Source of the DNA: Typha latifolia
Taxonomy: Eukaryota > Streptophyta > Magnoliopsida > Poales > Typhaceae
Reading direction: 5' to 3'
DNA: 64,000 bases
NCBI GenBank assembly: GCA_019914945.1
Contig: CM034107.1
Span: 1,116,001-1,180,000, forward strand
The notes beneath the pieces were generated by a model, which had not been told where the DNA came from, ran no database searches, and worked only from the letters and a program-made list of their open reading frames with translations. Positions 28,571-40,600 of the stretch are shown in pieces. Numbering within the stretch: the stretch's first letter is position 1; each line of letters begins with the position of its first letter. The position numbers and the translations under genes were made by a program.

Positions 28571-29700
28571 TCATGAACAAGCTATTCCAATCTCGTATCT
28601 CCTCATGACCGGAGTTGAACTACCATAACCAGGGTCCGTCAACGCTGCAGCACTGGATCTTGCACCGCCATACGAACTTGATGTCCCCCATGTCAGGTAA
28701 TCCACAACCGGAGGGCAAGGTGAGCCAATTAAATGACTGAATGGATTTAGTGGTGCAGGAATCTCCACCCCTCCTTCCAACATCTTCACCACCTCACTCA
28801 TCCATGGCCTCTGATCTTGCTGGTATTGTATGCACCACAATGCCACCTTCACCATTTCGTAGCTTTCTCTCTCCCCTTCTCCTCAACCCCGCACTTTGCC
28901 ATTGCCTCCACACCCACATAGGAAGCCACTCTTGCCTCTCAGAGAAATTTGAATCATGGTTCCGCCTCCTCCCTACCACCTCAAACAACAACATCCCATA
29001 ACTATACACATCGCACTTATTGCTCACCGGAAACGGCATCCACAACTCCGGTACTGCGTAACCTAGGGTTATTCTCACTTCAGTTGTCATCAGTTGACTC
29101 TTATCCCTGTCGTGTAGTTTTGTTAAACCAAAGTTTGCCACCTTTGGACACAATCTAGCATCCAAGAGAACATTGCCAGGCTTTTATATCATAGTGTATG
29201 ATCCTCTGCTGGCATTCTTCATGCAGATAACCTATGCCTTTGGCTGTGCCAATTGCAATCTCATGCAGCTTTATCCCACTCAATGGCATCAACTTTACGG
29301 AACAGCAAGTTATCAAAGGAACCATTCTCCATGTATTCATAAACTAGAGCTCTGAGATCTCTCCCGTAGCAGAAGCCATAGAGCCTGACGAGATTTACGT
29401 GGTGTGTTCTTACTTCTTCCTATAGTGCTCACTTCAGCCATGAATTGCTCTTCTATTTTTTTTCATTCGAGTTGCCTTTTAGAACTTCGACTGCTACTAC
29501 CCCATTGGAGAATGATCATTTGTACACTGTTCCAAAGCCACCTGAGCCTAAGAGATGGGTGTAGCTGTCAGTGGCGAGCTTGAGCTGCAGAGAAGTGAAC
29601 CTGATGGGCTTTTCTCGTTCTATTCCGTTGAGGAACTTGTCCATATATAGCCAGTGTTCTAAACCTTGGGTCTGGATACACTGAGCTGCTCTTGAGACCT
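28571..29700 (-). pseudogene. Decayed LRK10-type receptor-like kinase (kinase domain)
   Basis: Frames read in pieces across the minus strand: FLNGIEREKPIRF, GSGGFGTVYK, LVYEYMENGSFDNLL, GTAKGIGYLHEECQQRIIHYD, CPKVANFGLTKL, ELWMPFPVSNKCDVYSYGM, ALWCIQYQQDQRPWMSEVV, VEIPAPLNPF. These match kinase domains of the rust-resistance Lr10-like family. Lesions: a TGA directly after the glycine loop (29516-29518); Glu in place of the ATP-binding Lys (29486-29488); a frameshift and stop in an A-run near 29455-29464; further frameshifts near 29405, near 29270-29280, and at the catalytic loop near 29190 (one extra base); Asp to Asn in DFG; and a break between the DSNFSERQEWLPMWVW region and ALWCIQ. Extracellular and signal-peptide exons are missing. 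It cannot make a working kinase. Confidence 0.9.
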
Positions 29701-30700
29701 TCGAACCTTTTGCAGCAGCATAATTAACACCTTGATGACTATAATTACTGCATGTATCAAACAGATGGCAAGTTGATCAGATGAATTCTTTTTATTTTTT
29801 ATTTTTTGGTTTATATCTCTCTATAAATTTGATACATGCGTGAGTAATTCTATAAAAACCTTGTTCTTTTATGTCGATAACCTGCAGATTTCTTTCAAAT
29901 TTGGTAGCAGAACAGGGGTTTTAAGATATATACAAAGCATGACGAGTGATAACTCAAGAATGAGATGATTACTCAAGACCACGAGAGCGTGGGATTTTCC
30001 ATTATCTGAAGTGTACCCTGTCCATCGGAGAGCACCAGGAGAGACGCTAGATTACTTGAATCCAATTAATTCAAATGGTAAAAACCAGAGAGGTAGGTTA
30101 GATTCATAAACATGGTAGATCGTAACCTTATTATGAACTCTCCACCACAGCCTATAAAAGAGAACATAGAACAAGAAGAGGAATCAACAAGGCAGTAGGA
30201 ATCTACTCTTGTTTGGTAATTAAGATTGTTCTCATATATATCGACCACTATTGCGTTTAGATCCACGTCAGCCCACAAGAGCTATTAAAGGGGAAATTAT
30301 AATTTATCATCACGGGCTTAATAATATATCCCTATGTGCTTTAAACTTAAGTACTTAACACTCTTGTAAATCTGTGATCCAAATCAAGTTGTACTTGTTA
30401 GTCAATTATTAATTATAATGTTAAAAGATTTAATTACCGTCATAGAAATGTAATCTGATTTATAGATGAAAGGTTATTTTTTTATTTACTGACGTCGAAA
30501 AATATTGATATCAATAAAACACTGTTATTTTTTATTGAAAAATTTAATACTTGTAATCTGATATAGATCACATGAGAGTTAAGCGTTAAAATCGAGCTAA
30601 ACCATTAATTTACCCTTAATTAGAACTTGAGTTAATTAGAGCCGAGAATCCTGATATCAGATCCGGATCACTGATAGATCCGACCTGCTTGTGGCCCGTA

Positions 30701-30775
30701 ATGTCCAACTCACGTGGGACGCACGTGATCCAGCAAACCGCTCCTCCGTGGCCGTCCATTTCTCAAAATTATTAG
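30701..30775 (+). other. Possible upstream ORF before the KAKU4-like gene
   Basis: ATG-initiated 24-codon frame ending TAG, about 120 bp before the main ATG. Whether it is transcribed depends on the unknown start site; it overlaps both G-boxes, which would argue it is promoter DNA instead. Confidence 0.25.
30711..30727. promoter_or_regulatory. Paired CACGTG G-boxes
   Basis: CACGTG occurs at 30711-30716 and 30722-30727, with starts 11 bp apart, about one helical turn. Such pairs are typical bHLH/bZIP binding sites. They are about 170-185 bp upstream of the ATG. Confidence 0.55.
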
Positions 30776-30799
30776 GAGCCGCAGTTGGTTACTGCTTCC

Positions 30800-30804
<5 letters not shown>

Positions 30805-30840
<36 letters not shown>
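30805..30840 (+). repeat. (TC)18 microsatellite in the leader of the KAKU4-like gene
   Basis: Perfect TC run of 36 bp ending 54 bp before the start codon. Confidence 0.85.
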
Positions 30841-30843
<3 letters not shown>

Positions 30844-30894
30844 GTAACGTCCTCCCTCGCCGCCTCTCGCCAGGATTCCGGCAAAGGCGGCAGC

Positions 30895-33800
30895 ATGCTC
30901 TCGGCCGGAGAAGCGTCGCCGGCGGCGGCCACCGGCCTACTGCAGGAGGAATATCCACCGTCGCCTTCGTCCGAAGGTGGCGAAGCGGGGTGGCTCTCCG
31001 GACTCATCTCTGGGGCCGGAAGGATCATCTCCTCAGTGTTCGGCTCCGATTCCACCTCCTCCTCTTCCTCTTCCTCTTTCTACTCCTCAGACGAAGACAT
31101 CGATCGTTGTATCCCCTTTTCCTTTCTTTGCTTGTCGTCTTTTTTCTCTTTCAAATATTCCATTTTGCTTCCGTCGTTTTCGTTTTATTGGTAGAATTTT
31201 GGTATATAGGTTAAAATTTGCTTCATTTGGGTGATTTTGGTTGGTTAATTTGACATTCTACGAGAATTTTGCGGTTGTCGGTGTCGTGTTATGTAGTTAG
31301 GGTAAATCACTTATGATCTTGTTTAAAGGGAAATAGATGGAACTTCACTTTGCTGTTTGGAACTGTTACTTTTCGTTGTATCGCAACATTTAGCCAAATT
31401 TTATTTGAGTTAATATTTTCTTATATTAGTCAGAGTTGAAAAAGTTCATACATTGTGAAGTTTGCTAGCCGATCATATGTTCTAATTTTTTTCAGATAAG
31501 GATGAGAACACTGCTGTGTCTTCTGAAAGACATGATGAAATTAACCTGGTAACCTTCTCCCCTCTAAATTAATAAGTTAATTCTTCATTATTGCTTTTCA
31601 TAGGCTTGATATTTCAAGAGTTAATGGTGCCGTTACAGTTGAAACTTAAACGTGTAAATAACATCTCTTTGTTGTATGGTCAGGGAGCACAGGAGACAAA
31701 GTTACTCAAGGACTCGATGGAAGGATCACTAGCAATTGTTTCAGAAATCGAATCCAAAGATGCCATACAGCAGTTGCTTATGCAAGAAACTTATTCACGG
31801 TATTTAGTAAATTAGTCATTAATGCATATATATTTGAAAGGATGGCTTTTTTTTTTCAGCAGGATAGCGAAAGATACAGTAGGGTTTCTTTTTGTGTGTA
31901 ACTTGTGTGTTCTTTCAATTGGTATTCTGTGAAGTTGAGAATGCTCATTGATACTTATAACAGGGATGAATGTAATAAATTAGTACAGCTAATTCAGTCA
32001 CGAGTTGTGGACTCTGGACCAATGGAATTAGGACAGGGTCAAGTGGAAAAGGAATTATCCATCACGGCCACTGGCATTGATACTACTTTGCCTGTAGATT
32101 GGCAGAACAGAAAAGTACTGGAAAAGGTTTCTCTTCCATCCTGTCGTCCAAATATTCTATCTCCTGGGCCTTCTTATCTGGCGCTTTCACCTGATGTCCA
32201 AGATACAGCTGTTATGGAGGCAAAGAAATGGTTAGAGACAAAAAAACTAACATCAAGTTCAAAATTTTGTTCTGATTGTGGACCTTGCTCTCTGAATTCT
32301 GATGTGTTTAATTCTGTGAGTGCTACTTTCTTTGCGCTTCTTGCTTCTCTCTTTAATTTTCCATCTTCAGGATTTTTTTAATCTTTTGTAATCTGAACTG
32401 TCTTTGGAAATTTCAGTTTCAGAATTTCCAGTTCCATCTTGAGGGTTCATTTTTCCATTTTAAAATTTCTGAATGTCTGATTCCTAGCATTTATTATGTT
32501 CCTTCCAGGATTTTGAATGTCAAGCAAGTTCACCTGCGGAGATTGCTAAATCATACATGCAATCTGTTCCCCCAGTTCAGTCTCCATCCTTGAGCAGTGC
32601 CAGGTATAAGTCGCCTACTGGGGTGCCTCTTCAAAAGGATGAAGCCGCAAATGCTTGTTATTTGGTGCCGCCATCCAAGGTACTTACTGTAGCCAGTGAG
32701 AAATACAACAATGACCATGAAAAAAGGTTCTGCATTATTTTTGTTTGATTTCTTACATGAGGTGTGGCACTAAAATCCAGAAAGTCTAGAACCATAATCT
32801 CTGTTAGTTATGATTCATATCCACATATGTGATCAAACTAGGTTTGGACTAATTTTGACATGGCAAGAGAAACCTTCCCCAAGTTCAAACTTCAAAGGTC
32901 GAATATACTACTCTTCTTAGACTCATCTTATATTCCTATCTGAAGCTACACAGGAAGAATGGAACGTCAGTAGGGCTGTCAAAATAAACGAGCGGCTCAA
33001 GCTCAACTCAACTATAGCTTAGCTTGTTTTGGGCTGAGCCGAGCCTAAGTAAAAGACAAGGCTTGTTTATTAAATGAGCGAGCCTGAGTCGACTAGCTCA
33101 AGCTCGGCTGGATAGGCTCAAAATGTATATATTAATATATATTATGTATATGTATATTCATAACTATTAGATCTTTGATATAATGGCTCGTTTAAGGCTT
33201 TTGGCCTCGTTTTAAAAATTGGCTCAATTAAGGCTTAAGCTTGGCTCAGTTTAAATTAAGCCGAGCCTAATCTAAATGTATGGCTTGTTTATTAAATGAG
33301 ACAAGCTTGAGCTAGAGTTGGCTCACTCAGGCCCGGCTCATTTACACCTATATATATTAGGGACATCCAATTTGAACCATTTATTTTCTTGGCTATGCAC
33401 TTGCACCCCTACATTAATAGTATAGATCAGACTCATTGTTATTTGAGAATTTTAATTTTCATCATGCTAATGTGCTTTCATGAGATTATTCATCCTTGGT
33501 TTTTTACATCATCATTTGATACAAGGATTTTTTTTTTTTTTTTTGCTATAATGTTTTGTTAATAAACATGAAACTAAGACTATGCTTGTGATGATCATTT
33601 TATCAAAAATATATATATATATACAGGTCCTCAATAGGAATTATCATAGATCTGTATCAGGGGATGTGTTTGATAATTCTCAAAGAATCCAAACCAAGTC
33701 AACTGGAAGTTTTCTTAACATTTCAAAGATAAAGCAAGCCAATTTATCTAGAGAATTTACTGGTCATGAAGCTTCAAGAACTTTGTCAACAGCTGATCAA

Positions 33801-35512
33801 GGGGTAATAGAAGCTATAGGCATGAATGATGCTCCAAACTTTTTACCATCTCTAAAAGGAAGAGATACATCTGTAAGCTTGTCTGAAGGTTTGCATGCAA
33901 AGGATCATGGTGCAGTTGAATCCTTTACCTTGTTCTGTCAGAGAGCATATGATGAAATTCTTCCACTTGGAACAGCCAGAACCACTTCTACTGATATCAT
34001 TTCAGATTCTGAAGCAGTTATAAATGCAGCACTGTCAAACCATGAAACGCCAATATTAACTGCTTTGCCTTTGGTACCTAGACTTTCTCAAATTGGTGAC
34101 TACCCTGCATTTTGTGATTCTGCTTCTCTCTTGCTTGATAGAAATCAGGTATTTTATTTACTGTACCGATGCAATTTATAAAACCCTATTCGGCTTCTTC
34201 TTATTACTTGTGGTTTCTCTTCGTTCAGGTTCAACTAATTATGATTGAGGTCGTTGTTCACTTACTTGCCACTTATATTTCAAATTATTGAGCCGTTCAT
34301 TTTTCATTTTTTTTAAGGATACCAAACAACTTCCTCCGGTTATTGGGCAAGTTGAGAATGCTTCCTTTGATAGTGACTCTCTTGCAATGGTACCCAAAGA
34401 AGAGCACGATGGTATTTATCCCCCCCTGAAGCTGCTTCATTTATATGTTCATTGTTCTCATATGCATGTGGTCACATATTGTATGTTGTCCTCCTCCTGT
34501 AGCAGGTTCTGTACCGAAAGATTCAAGGTCTGCACCAAAAATAATGATAAAGGAGGGTGTCACCATTGCATTAAGGTATTAAGTCATTTTGATACAGTAG
34601 TTGCATTACTGTTAATTCATAAAAGAATCAAGAAAAATCTACTATGCTTCATTCACTGCAAATTTTCCTTTGGTTAATTGGTGTAAACTGTGCCATCGCT
34701 TGAAAGTTCTTGAATGATGTATATATCTGGATGAAATATTGTCTCACGATCAGATCATGGATACCCTTGAGTTTGAATGGCTTACTTAGTTATTGTCTCA
34801 GGATAAGGTCATGGATTCCCTTGAGTCTGAATGGCTTAATCTTGAGTACATTGTGGCATGAAAGTTTCTCGTTTTATGATTAGAGCCTAGTAAATAAAAG
34901 AATTCCATGATCCATTGAAGATCCAATTGAAATAAGAGAGAGAATGAGTAGTAATTTTTTCCATAAAATTGCTTGCATCTTCTTCCCCCCCTATAGGAGT
35001 CCTGTATGCTGTTCATTGGTGTGCCACTTGAATTACCAAATGTGATTTTTATCTTCTGTTGGGCCCACGTCATGCAGCAGAAAGCCTTGAAGGTTTGTCA
35101 ATTTTTCACATTTTGCATGGGCTATAGTTACTTTAGAACAAACAGAGAGTGCCAAGTGTTAACTCTTTCTTCTAATGAGTCAATTTGGCTAATCATCTAT
35201 AGGCATTCACAAAGTTATTATGCACTAAAAATGAAAGTATTCCTCTTGTCCAGTTCTCCAGCGATATTGTATTCACGAAAATCTGCTAGTCTCAAGAGAA
35301 ACATGAAGTCAACCACCTGCAAGGAGGAGCCTGACATGGGAATCTCAAAACGAGCTCGTCGGACCCCAGGTCAGCCTACTGCTAAGGTTCCCCGTCGCCG
35401 AACAAAGAGCACTGGGGACAAGCTAGAGGATGGTACGCTCGCCAATTCAAGCAGTACACAGGGGAGAAAAGCAACAAGTAGGACCGGGAGAGGACGGGGA
35501 AAATCAAGCTGA
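30895..35512 (+). CDS. KAKU4/NUP1-like nuclear envelope protein (tentative)
   Basis: Nine exons: 30895-31108, 31496-31548, 31684-31799, 31964-32315, 32509-32679, 33627-34148, 34318-34411, 34506-34575, 35254-35512; about 616 residues. No enzymatic domain. Visible parts: WLSGLISGAGRIISSVFGS followed by a Ser run and acidic patch (about 34-70); a block IQQLLMQETYSRDECNKLVQ (split by an intron) plus IQSRVVD, typical of plant KAKU4/NUP1-type proteins; AVMEAKKWLETKKL; a long low-complexity centre; and a strongly basic C-terminus (KRARRTP, VPRRRTKS, RTGRGRGKSS) suited to nuclear import. KAKU4 and NUP1 act at the inner nuclear envelope and pore basket. The N-terminal glycine/basic motif I expect in KAKU4 is not visible, so the true start could be elsewhere or the gene is a divergent paralogue. 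A repeat element sits in intron 5. Confidence 0.6.
32971..33350. mobile_element. Probable hAT-like non-autonomous element inside an intron
   Basis: Starts TAGGGCTGTCAAAA and ends CATTTACACCTA; ends are imperfectly inverted (right end reverse-complemented reads TAGGTGTAAATGAGCC). Inner flanks are dense in GCTC/GAGC words (GAGCCGAGCC, GGCTTGTTTATTAAATGAG) repeated on both arms in opposite orientation. The core is AT-rich without a transposase. No clear 8-bp target duplication remains, so it is probably old. It lies in intron 5 of the KAKU4-like gene. Confidence 0.6.
34738..34840. repeat. Two-copy tandem repeat, 54-bp unit, intronic
   Basis: Copies start at 34738 and 34792 with the shared order ATTGTCTCA, then TCATGGAT, then CCCTTGAGT, then TGAATGGCTTA, with scattered mismatches. 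Lies in the last intron of the KAKU4-like gene. Probably a local duplication. Confidence 0.8.
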
Positions 35513-37617
35513 GATAAAACTTAATTTGCTGCAGTATATTCTGCACTCCAGTGGGATAAATCAAACTGGGAGCAGCAGTAGGTATTGTATGTGTAACACC
35601 CGATATCGATTTAGTATAGCGATTTTTGGTGAATGATCACCCGAGTATTTCGTTCCTGTATAAGGGGAGATACAAATCCTATTGTGTTATACACCATTTT
35701 GCAGTGAGTTCTAAAGTTTCTCTCAGTAAATTTTCATCGAATATTCTCTCATTACCTTATGCCAGTTTATATCAAGTGAGATTTATATCAGTTATACTTC
35801 TTCTCAGCTTTATTGCCCTTAAGAGTGTCTGTCATGAACTCAAGTTCAGTGCATGTTAAGCAAGAACCAATGTGCAAATAATATATAATAAATGTACTAT
35901 TTGAGAAAACACCGAATCTATAAGAGAATAAAGAGCGAATCCAATCGAGTTGTTCTCAGTTCCGATCCGGATCATTTGGGGACCACCCAACCATCACTTT
36001 GTTACAAGCTGGGAAGTCGACACGTTGCTTTTGTCGTACTCCTTGTACCGTTCTCGACAGCCTCAGCATTCGTTGCACTTTGATCATTTAATGTATCAGC
36101 TGGGCCCCACACACGTGGACTTTGACGCCGCCAACTCGACGGAATATACCAGCACGGCTGCGATGATCCCAAAACTCACTCAACCTTGCATTAAAACAGA
36201 AAAAATAAAAATAAAAAATTTACATGTAAATCCGAGACTTTGTTATTTAAACTTTCTTTTTTTATATTTAATCTCTGTAATGTAATGGTAGATAATGAAG
36301 TCACTTTCAAAGAAGTATAAGACGTTTTCCTTACAAAAACTACAATCATACGAGCCTCAAGTCAACGTCTAATGCACCAAATTGAAAGAGTGATGTAATT
36401 TAAATACTACTAAGAGAAATTGAGAGGGGAAAAGTTAAATCTAACTCATAGAGTATCGGGAAGAAAAGATACAAATAATCTCACACATGAATCTAACCCT
36501 CTAGTATTAAGCTCCGGTATGGAGGAGAAAAAACAAACAACCAACCAACATTGTAGTTTAGCTCAACTAAGAGATAGACTGGCCCGGCCCATAGCTGGTC
36601 CTAAGATTTGAGCCTAATGATTTCTCATTCTAAACTCTCCATTCCTTCAAATTGATTTGAGGACCGTTTAAGTGGAGACAAACATATCCTTGTCGATCCG
36701 GACCACGTTATCAATCGTATTAATTATGCATACTCGACAGCCACAAATTACATTCGAAATATAAAAATAGACGCAACATTAAAACGAACATAATTGTAAC
36801 CTCTAATATGTTCCTTTCATACTCTTTTATGTTTTTACATTTTGAAATACGATACAAAGAGCTCCACTAGATTAAAATAGACGTAACATTAAAATAGATA
36901 TAATTGTGACCTCTAATATGATGAAGTGGTGTGCATTCTCTAATTCGTCCCTTTCATACTCTTTTATTTTTCTATCTTGTTATAATAACTAATTTCTAGT
37001 TGTCGGTAGGTATTTCATTGCCGAAAAACTTATATATATATATATATATATATATTTAAAAAAATAATAATAATAATAATAAGAGAGTTAATTTATTAAA
37101 CTTTAGGCCAAACAATCTCAAACCCAATGCTAAATGAATCTTAAGCCTAGTTTATATGCAAAATATGATTGAAATAAAAATAACAATTTATATTTGTTAT
37201 TATCAAAATGAGTGTTATTTTAGAAGACAAACGAACTATTTATATGTTCATTTTTATTTTAAAATAAAAGAGTAATAATTAATCATTATTTTTATGTGAT
37301 ATATAAAAAAACGAAAAAAAATATTTTTGATTTTTTTATTATTAAATTACGATAAAAATACTCTTTATTTTGAGATAGATTGATGGGATTGTTTTTTGAA
37401 AGAAAAAAGAAAAAAGAAATATTCCAAAAAGGGATTTTCCACTTTCTAACTGGAATACTGGCCAAGTAGCAATTCCTAAATCGCGCTCTCTTGCACTTGG
37501 AAAGACTCGCCCGCGTACCCTTCCTCCCTCCCTCCTCGCTCATTAATTGATGGCAAAGCCCTTCTACTCCTAGCTCCGAGATCCCTTTTCCTTTCCCGCG
37601 AATTCATTGCGAGATCC
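35513..37617. other. Spacer between KAKU4-like gene and HPT
   Basis: The first about 350 bp are 3' UTR. After that the DNA is AT-rich with a direct repeat pair (36764-36967), an AT run (37030-37055) and AAT runs. From about 37480 it becomes the HPT promoter and leader. No gene is supported. Confidence 0.55.
36764..36967. repeat. Imperfect direct repeat pair with a 27-bp indel
   Basis: Copy 1 at 36764-36830 and copy 2 at 36874-36967 share AAAATAGACG, AACATTAAAA, ACCTCTAATATG and CCTTTCATACTCTTTTAT. Copy 2 carries about 27 extra bases before the last block. Unit spacing is 110 bp. Confidence 0.8.
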
Positions 37618-40600
37618 ATGGATTCCCTTCTTCTCCGACCGGGCCCTCTGCCGTCGCGACCCTTCTCCGCAGCTCTCTTGCGAGGTACGCGTGTCGAAGT
37701 GAGCGGAGCCAGTTCAGGAACGGCACTTGATAAACCCTAGAGTATTCTCACGTTGTCGATCAAAATAGTAGTTTCGAAGAAGAGAGAGTGAGAGTGAGAG
37801 TGAGAGTGAGAGAGAGAGAGAGATTTCGTCGATTTTGCTAGGCTTCCGGTGGTTATTTATTTATTCTTTTGGTTCGGTTAGATGGATTAGATAAAAGGTA
37901 AATGACGGCAGGCGAAGGATTAGTTAGTGTTTAGCTGTTGTTTATTTTTCAGTAAAAATTTCTGAAATTGATCTATAGTTACTGACTGGATTTAGGAAGT
38001 AACAGTAATGTACTGCAGCCTTCGTTAGGTTCCAAAATTGTTTAGATTGAGATTTCAGGCCTTGACAGTGTAAAATGGTGCTCCTGGAAGGAAAAAAAAA
38101 AAACTAAAAATTAATCAGGGGAAACAAAAAGACCGTGCAGTATTTGTAGTTTCAGAAATTTCTTCTGGAGTGGAGGACTTAATTTGATATGAGAGCTAAA
38201 GGGATGGATGCTATAAAAGATAACAATATAATACATCAACTTAAAGCATCATCAAGCTTGGGATCAGTTAAAGTGCATAATGCAATTCAACTCTTGCAAA
38301 GGCTCTCTTGAGAAACTGAGTTATAGATTGATTGTAACAGTTCGTTACAGATTGATTGTAACAGCAGGTGCAGGCCAACTTTTAATGAGAAACTTTGAAG
38401 GGAGTTGTTGGCAGAAATTTAAGTTTTTGATTTCGTTAAATTTGGATAGGTTGCTTGTCTGGATCTGTTATCTCTTCTCTATGGAAGCTGCTATCACAGT
38501 TATTTAGTTTCACATGATGCTCACTCTTCTTTGATTGGTGGTCTTAATAACTAATCATCACAATCTTTATTAATGTTTTACAGGTTCTTCTATACGACTC
38601 AATTACTTTGGTAAAACATCCAGTGGCTCATGTATTTGCACCAGTGGAATATTTCACCGGAGCCTCATTAACTCCAATCTTAGACATGTTAGTGGAAGGT
38701 CTGCAAAACACGGGAGGAGTCATGAGTTAATTCGTGTGAATGCCTCAGAGCATTCTTTAGGAGAACCTCAAGAGTATGATTCCTCAAGCTTCTGGAAGCC
38801 AATTTTGTCTTTGCTAAATGCTTTCTACAGGTTTTCACGGCCTCACACAATTATTGGAACAGTTGAGTCATATTCCTTTAGGATATATTTGGCAATGTAT
38901 TGCAAGTGTACTGTATTCTTTGTGGATCAGAAAGTTAAAGTCACTAGATATTTATAGTCTGTTACTTCCCCATCCATCTCTCAGATCTAAGAAATTGTTC
39001 ATGTCTGAGCAGGCTCTGAGCATAGTATCTGTCTCCTTATTGGCTGTTCAAAACTTGTCTGATATCTCTCCATTGTTTCTTACGGGGTTATTGCAGGTAC
39101 TATTCTGAAATCTGAATAGCTTTGAAGTTAGAAAAATTTACTGTATTTTCTTGATACTAAGTATTTACTCTTTCTCAGGCAATTGTACCAGCACTTTTCA
39201 TGAATATTTATATTGTTGGTTTAAATCAAGTATTTGACATAGAAATTGACAAGGTATTCATCTGAAACCAATCTTGGAGTGAAATGATTGCATGAATCTT
39301 AGTGGTAGCTGATTTTTTTTTTTAAATTCTGATTTAGAGCATATGCTGTTGTTCTCATATCCTTTAAAATCTAACTTGGGAAGCTTAACAATCTTTCTTT
39401 CAGGTCAATAAACCAACTCTCCCACTGGCTTCTGGGGAATATTCTCTCAGAACTGGCATTGCAATTGTATCAACTTTTGCTGTTCTGGTAATTAGGATCC
39501 TTACTATTTGAAGATTACTTGGAAAATCATTATTCTCTTATTATCCTCTTTACCGGTTTACATGAATAGATCTCTTGATCAGTTACAAAATACTGTTGAA
39601 TCACAAGTTTTATGTTTCAGAGCTTTGCTGGTGGTTGGCTTGTTGGATCTTGGCCATTATTTTGGGCTCTTTTCATTAGCTTTATTCTTGGAACTGCATA
39701 CTCAATCAATGTAAGTCTGATATTTTCTGCTAAATGAACTGTTCCTTCCTTTGGAATTTAGATTTGTTGACAGTACCTCAGAAATGCAATATAATTTCAA
39801 TTCCTGAAGCATACATAGCCTAGACATTTCTAATAGTTGTCCGACGAGAGATAAATAGGTAGTATGTAGAAAGAAGACAGTTCCTTGTTTGTTATTTATT
39901 TATATATTTTTTACTTCTAGGTAGATTCTTAGTATCTTCATTCGAATGATGGCGTGCAGTTGCATGGTGTAACTTAGCAGAAATGGCCATAAAAACTAAG
40001 CTTATGAGAGATTTTTAGTATCTTCTGGTAGATTTTCAATTTGCTGGTTGATGGTTTATGAATCTTATTGTTTCAGCTACCATTTCTAAGATGGAAGAGG
40101 TCTGCTGTTGTTGCAGCAATGTGCATATTGGCAGTGCGTGCAGTGATTGTTCAACTGGCATTTTTCCTGCACATGCAGGTACTTTTTTATACTTAAAGAT
40201 TGCCCATAAGCAGACTCTACCATTATCCATCCAGGCATGAATATTGCAGTTCTGTTAATTTTTTTAGTCCTTTTCAGTATTGTGAGAGTAAAATATGTTG
40301 GTGTACTTAAATTGTTGTCATCTTTTTATTAGCACTAGATGACTTTGCATCACTACATTTTTCAGACCTTTGTTTTAAGAAGACCAACCACTTTCTCAAG
40401 GCCACTGATATTTGCGACTGCATTCATGAGCTTCTTCTCTGTCGTCATAGCATTATTCAAGGTAACTATGTCAATTCCATGAAAATATTTATTTTGTAGG
40501 AGTTATTAGTGCTACCAGTTCCAATTGAGAGTAAAGAGGAATGTTTGCAATTGAAATGCAGCCAATTTATGCTGTTGATGATGACAAAGTACTTACAAGA

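Larger units (their letters stand above)
29701..30894. other. Spacer and 5' region of the KAKU4-like gene
   Basis: Left part is the degraded upstream flank of the kinase pseudogene. The middle is AT-rich with no coding signal. Right part (about 30660-30894) is promoter and leader of the KAKU4-like gene, with two G-boxes, a short upstream ORF and a CT microsatellite. Confidence 0.55.

Noticed and set aside
30691..30894. Open frame continuing upstream of the KAKU4-like ATG with Ser-Leu repeats
   Set aside because: The Ser-Leu run is just the CT microsatellite and there is no in-frame ATG ahead; the start at 30895 is kept.
35080..35094. Possible micro-exon between exons 8 and 9 of the KAKU4-like gene
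   Set aside because: Including it in the required phase creates a TGA; joining 34575 directly to 35254 keeps frame.
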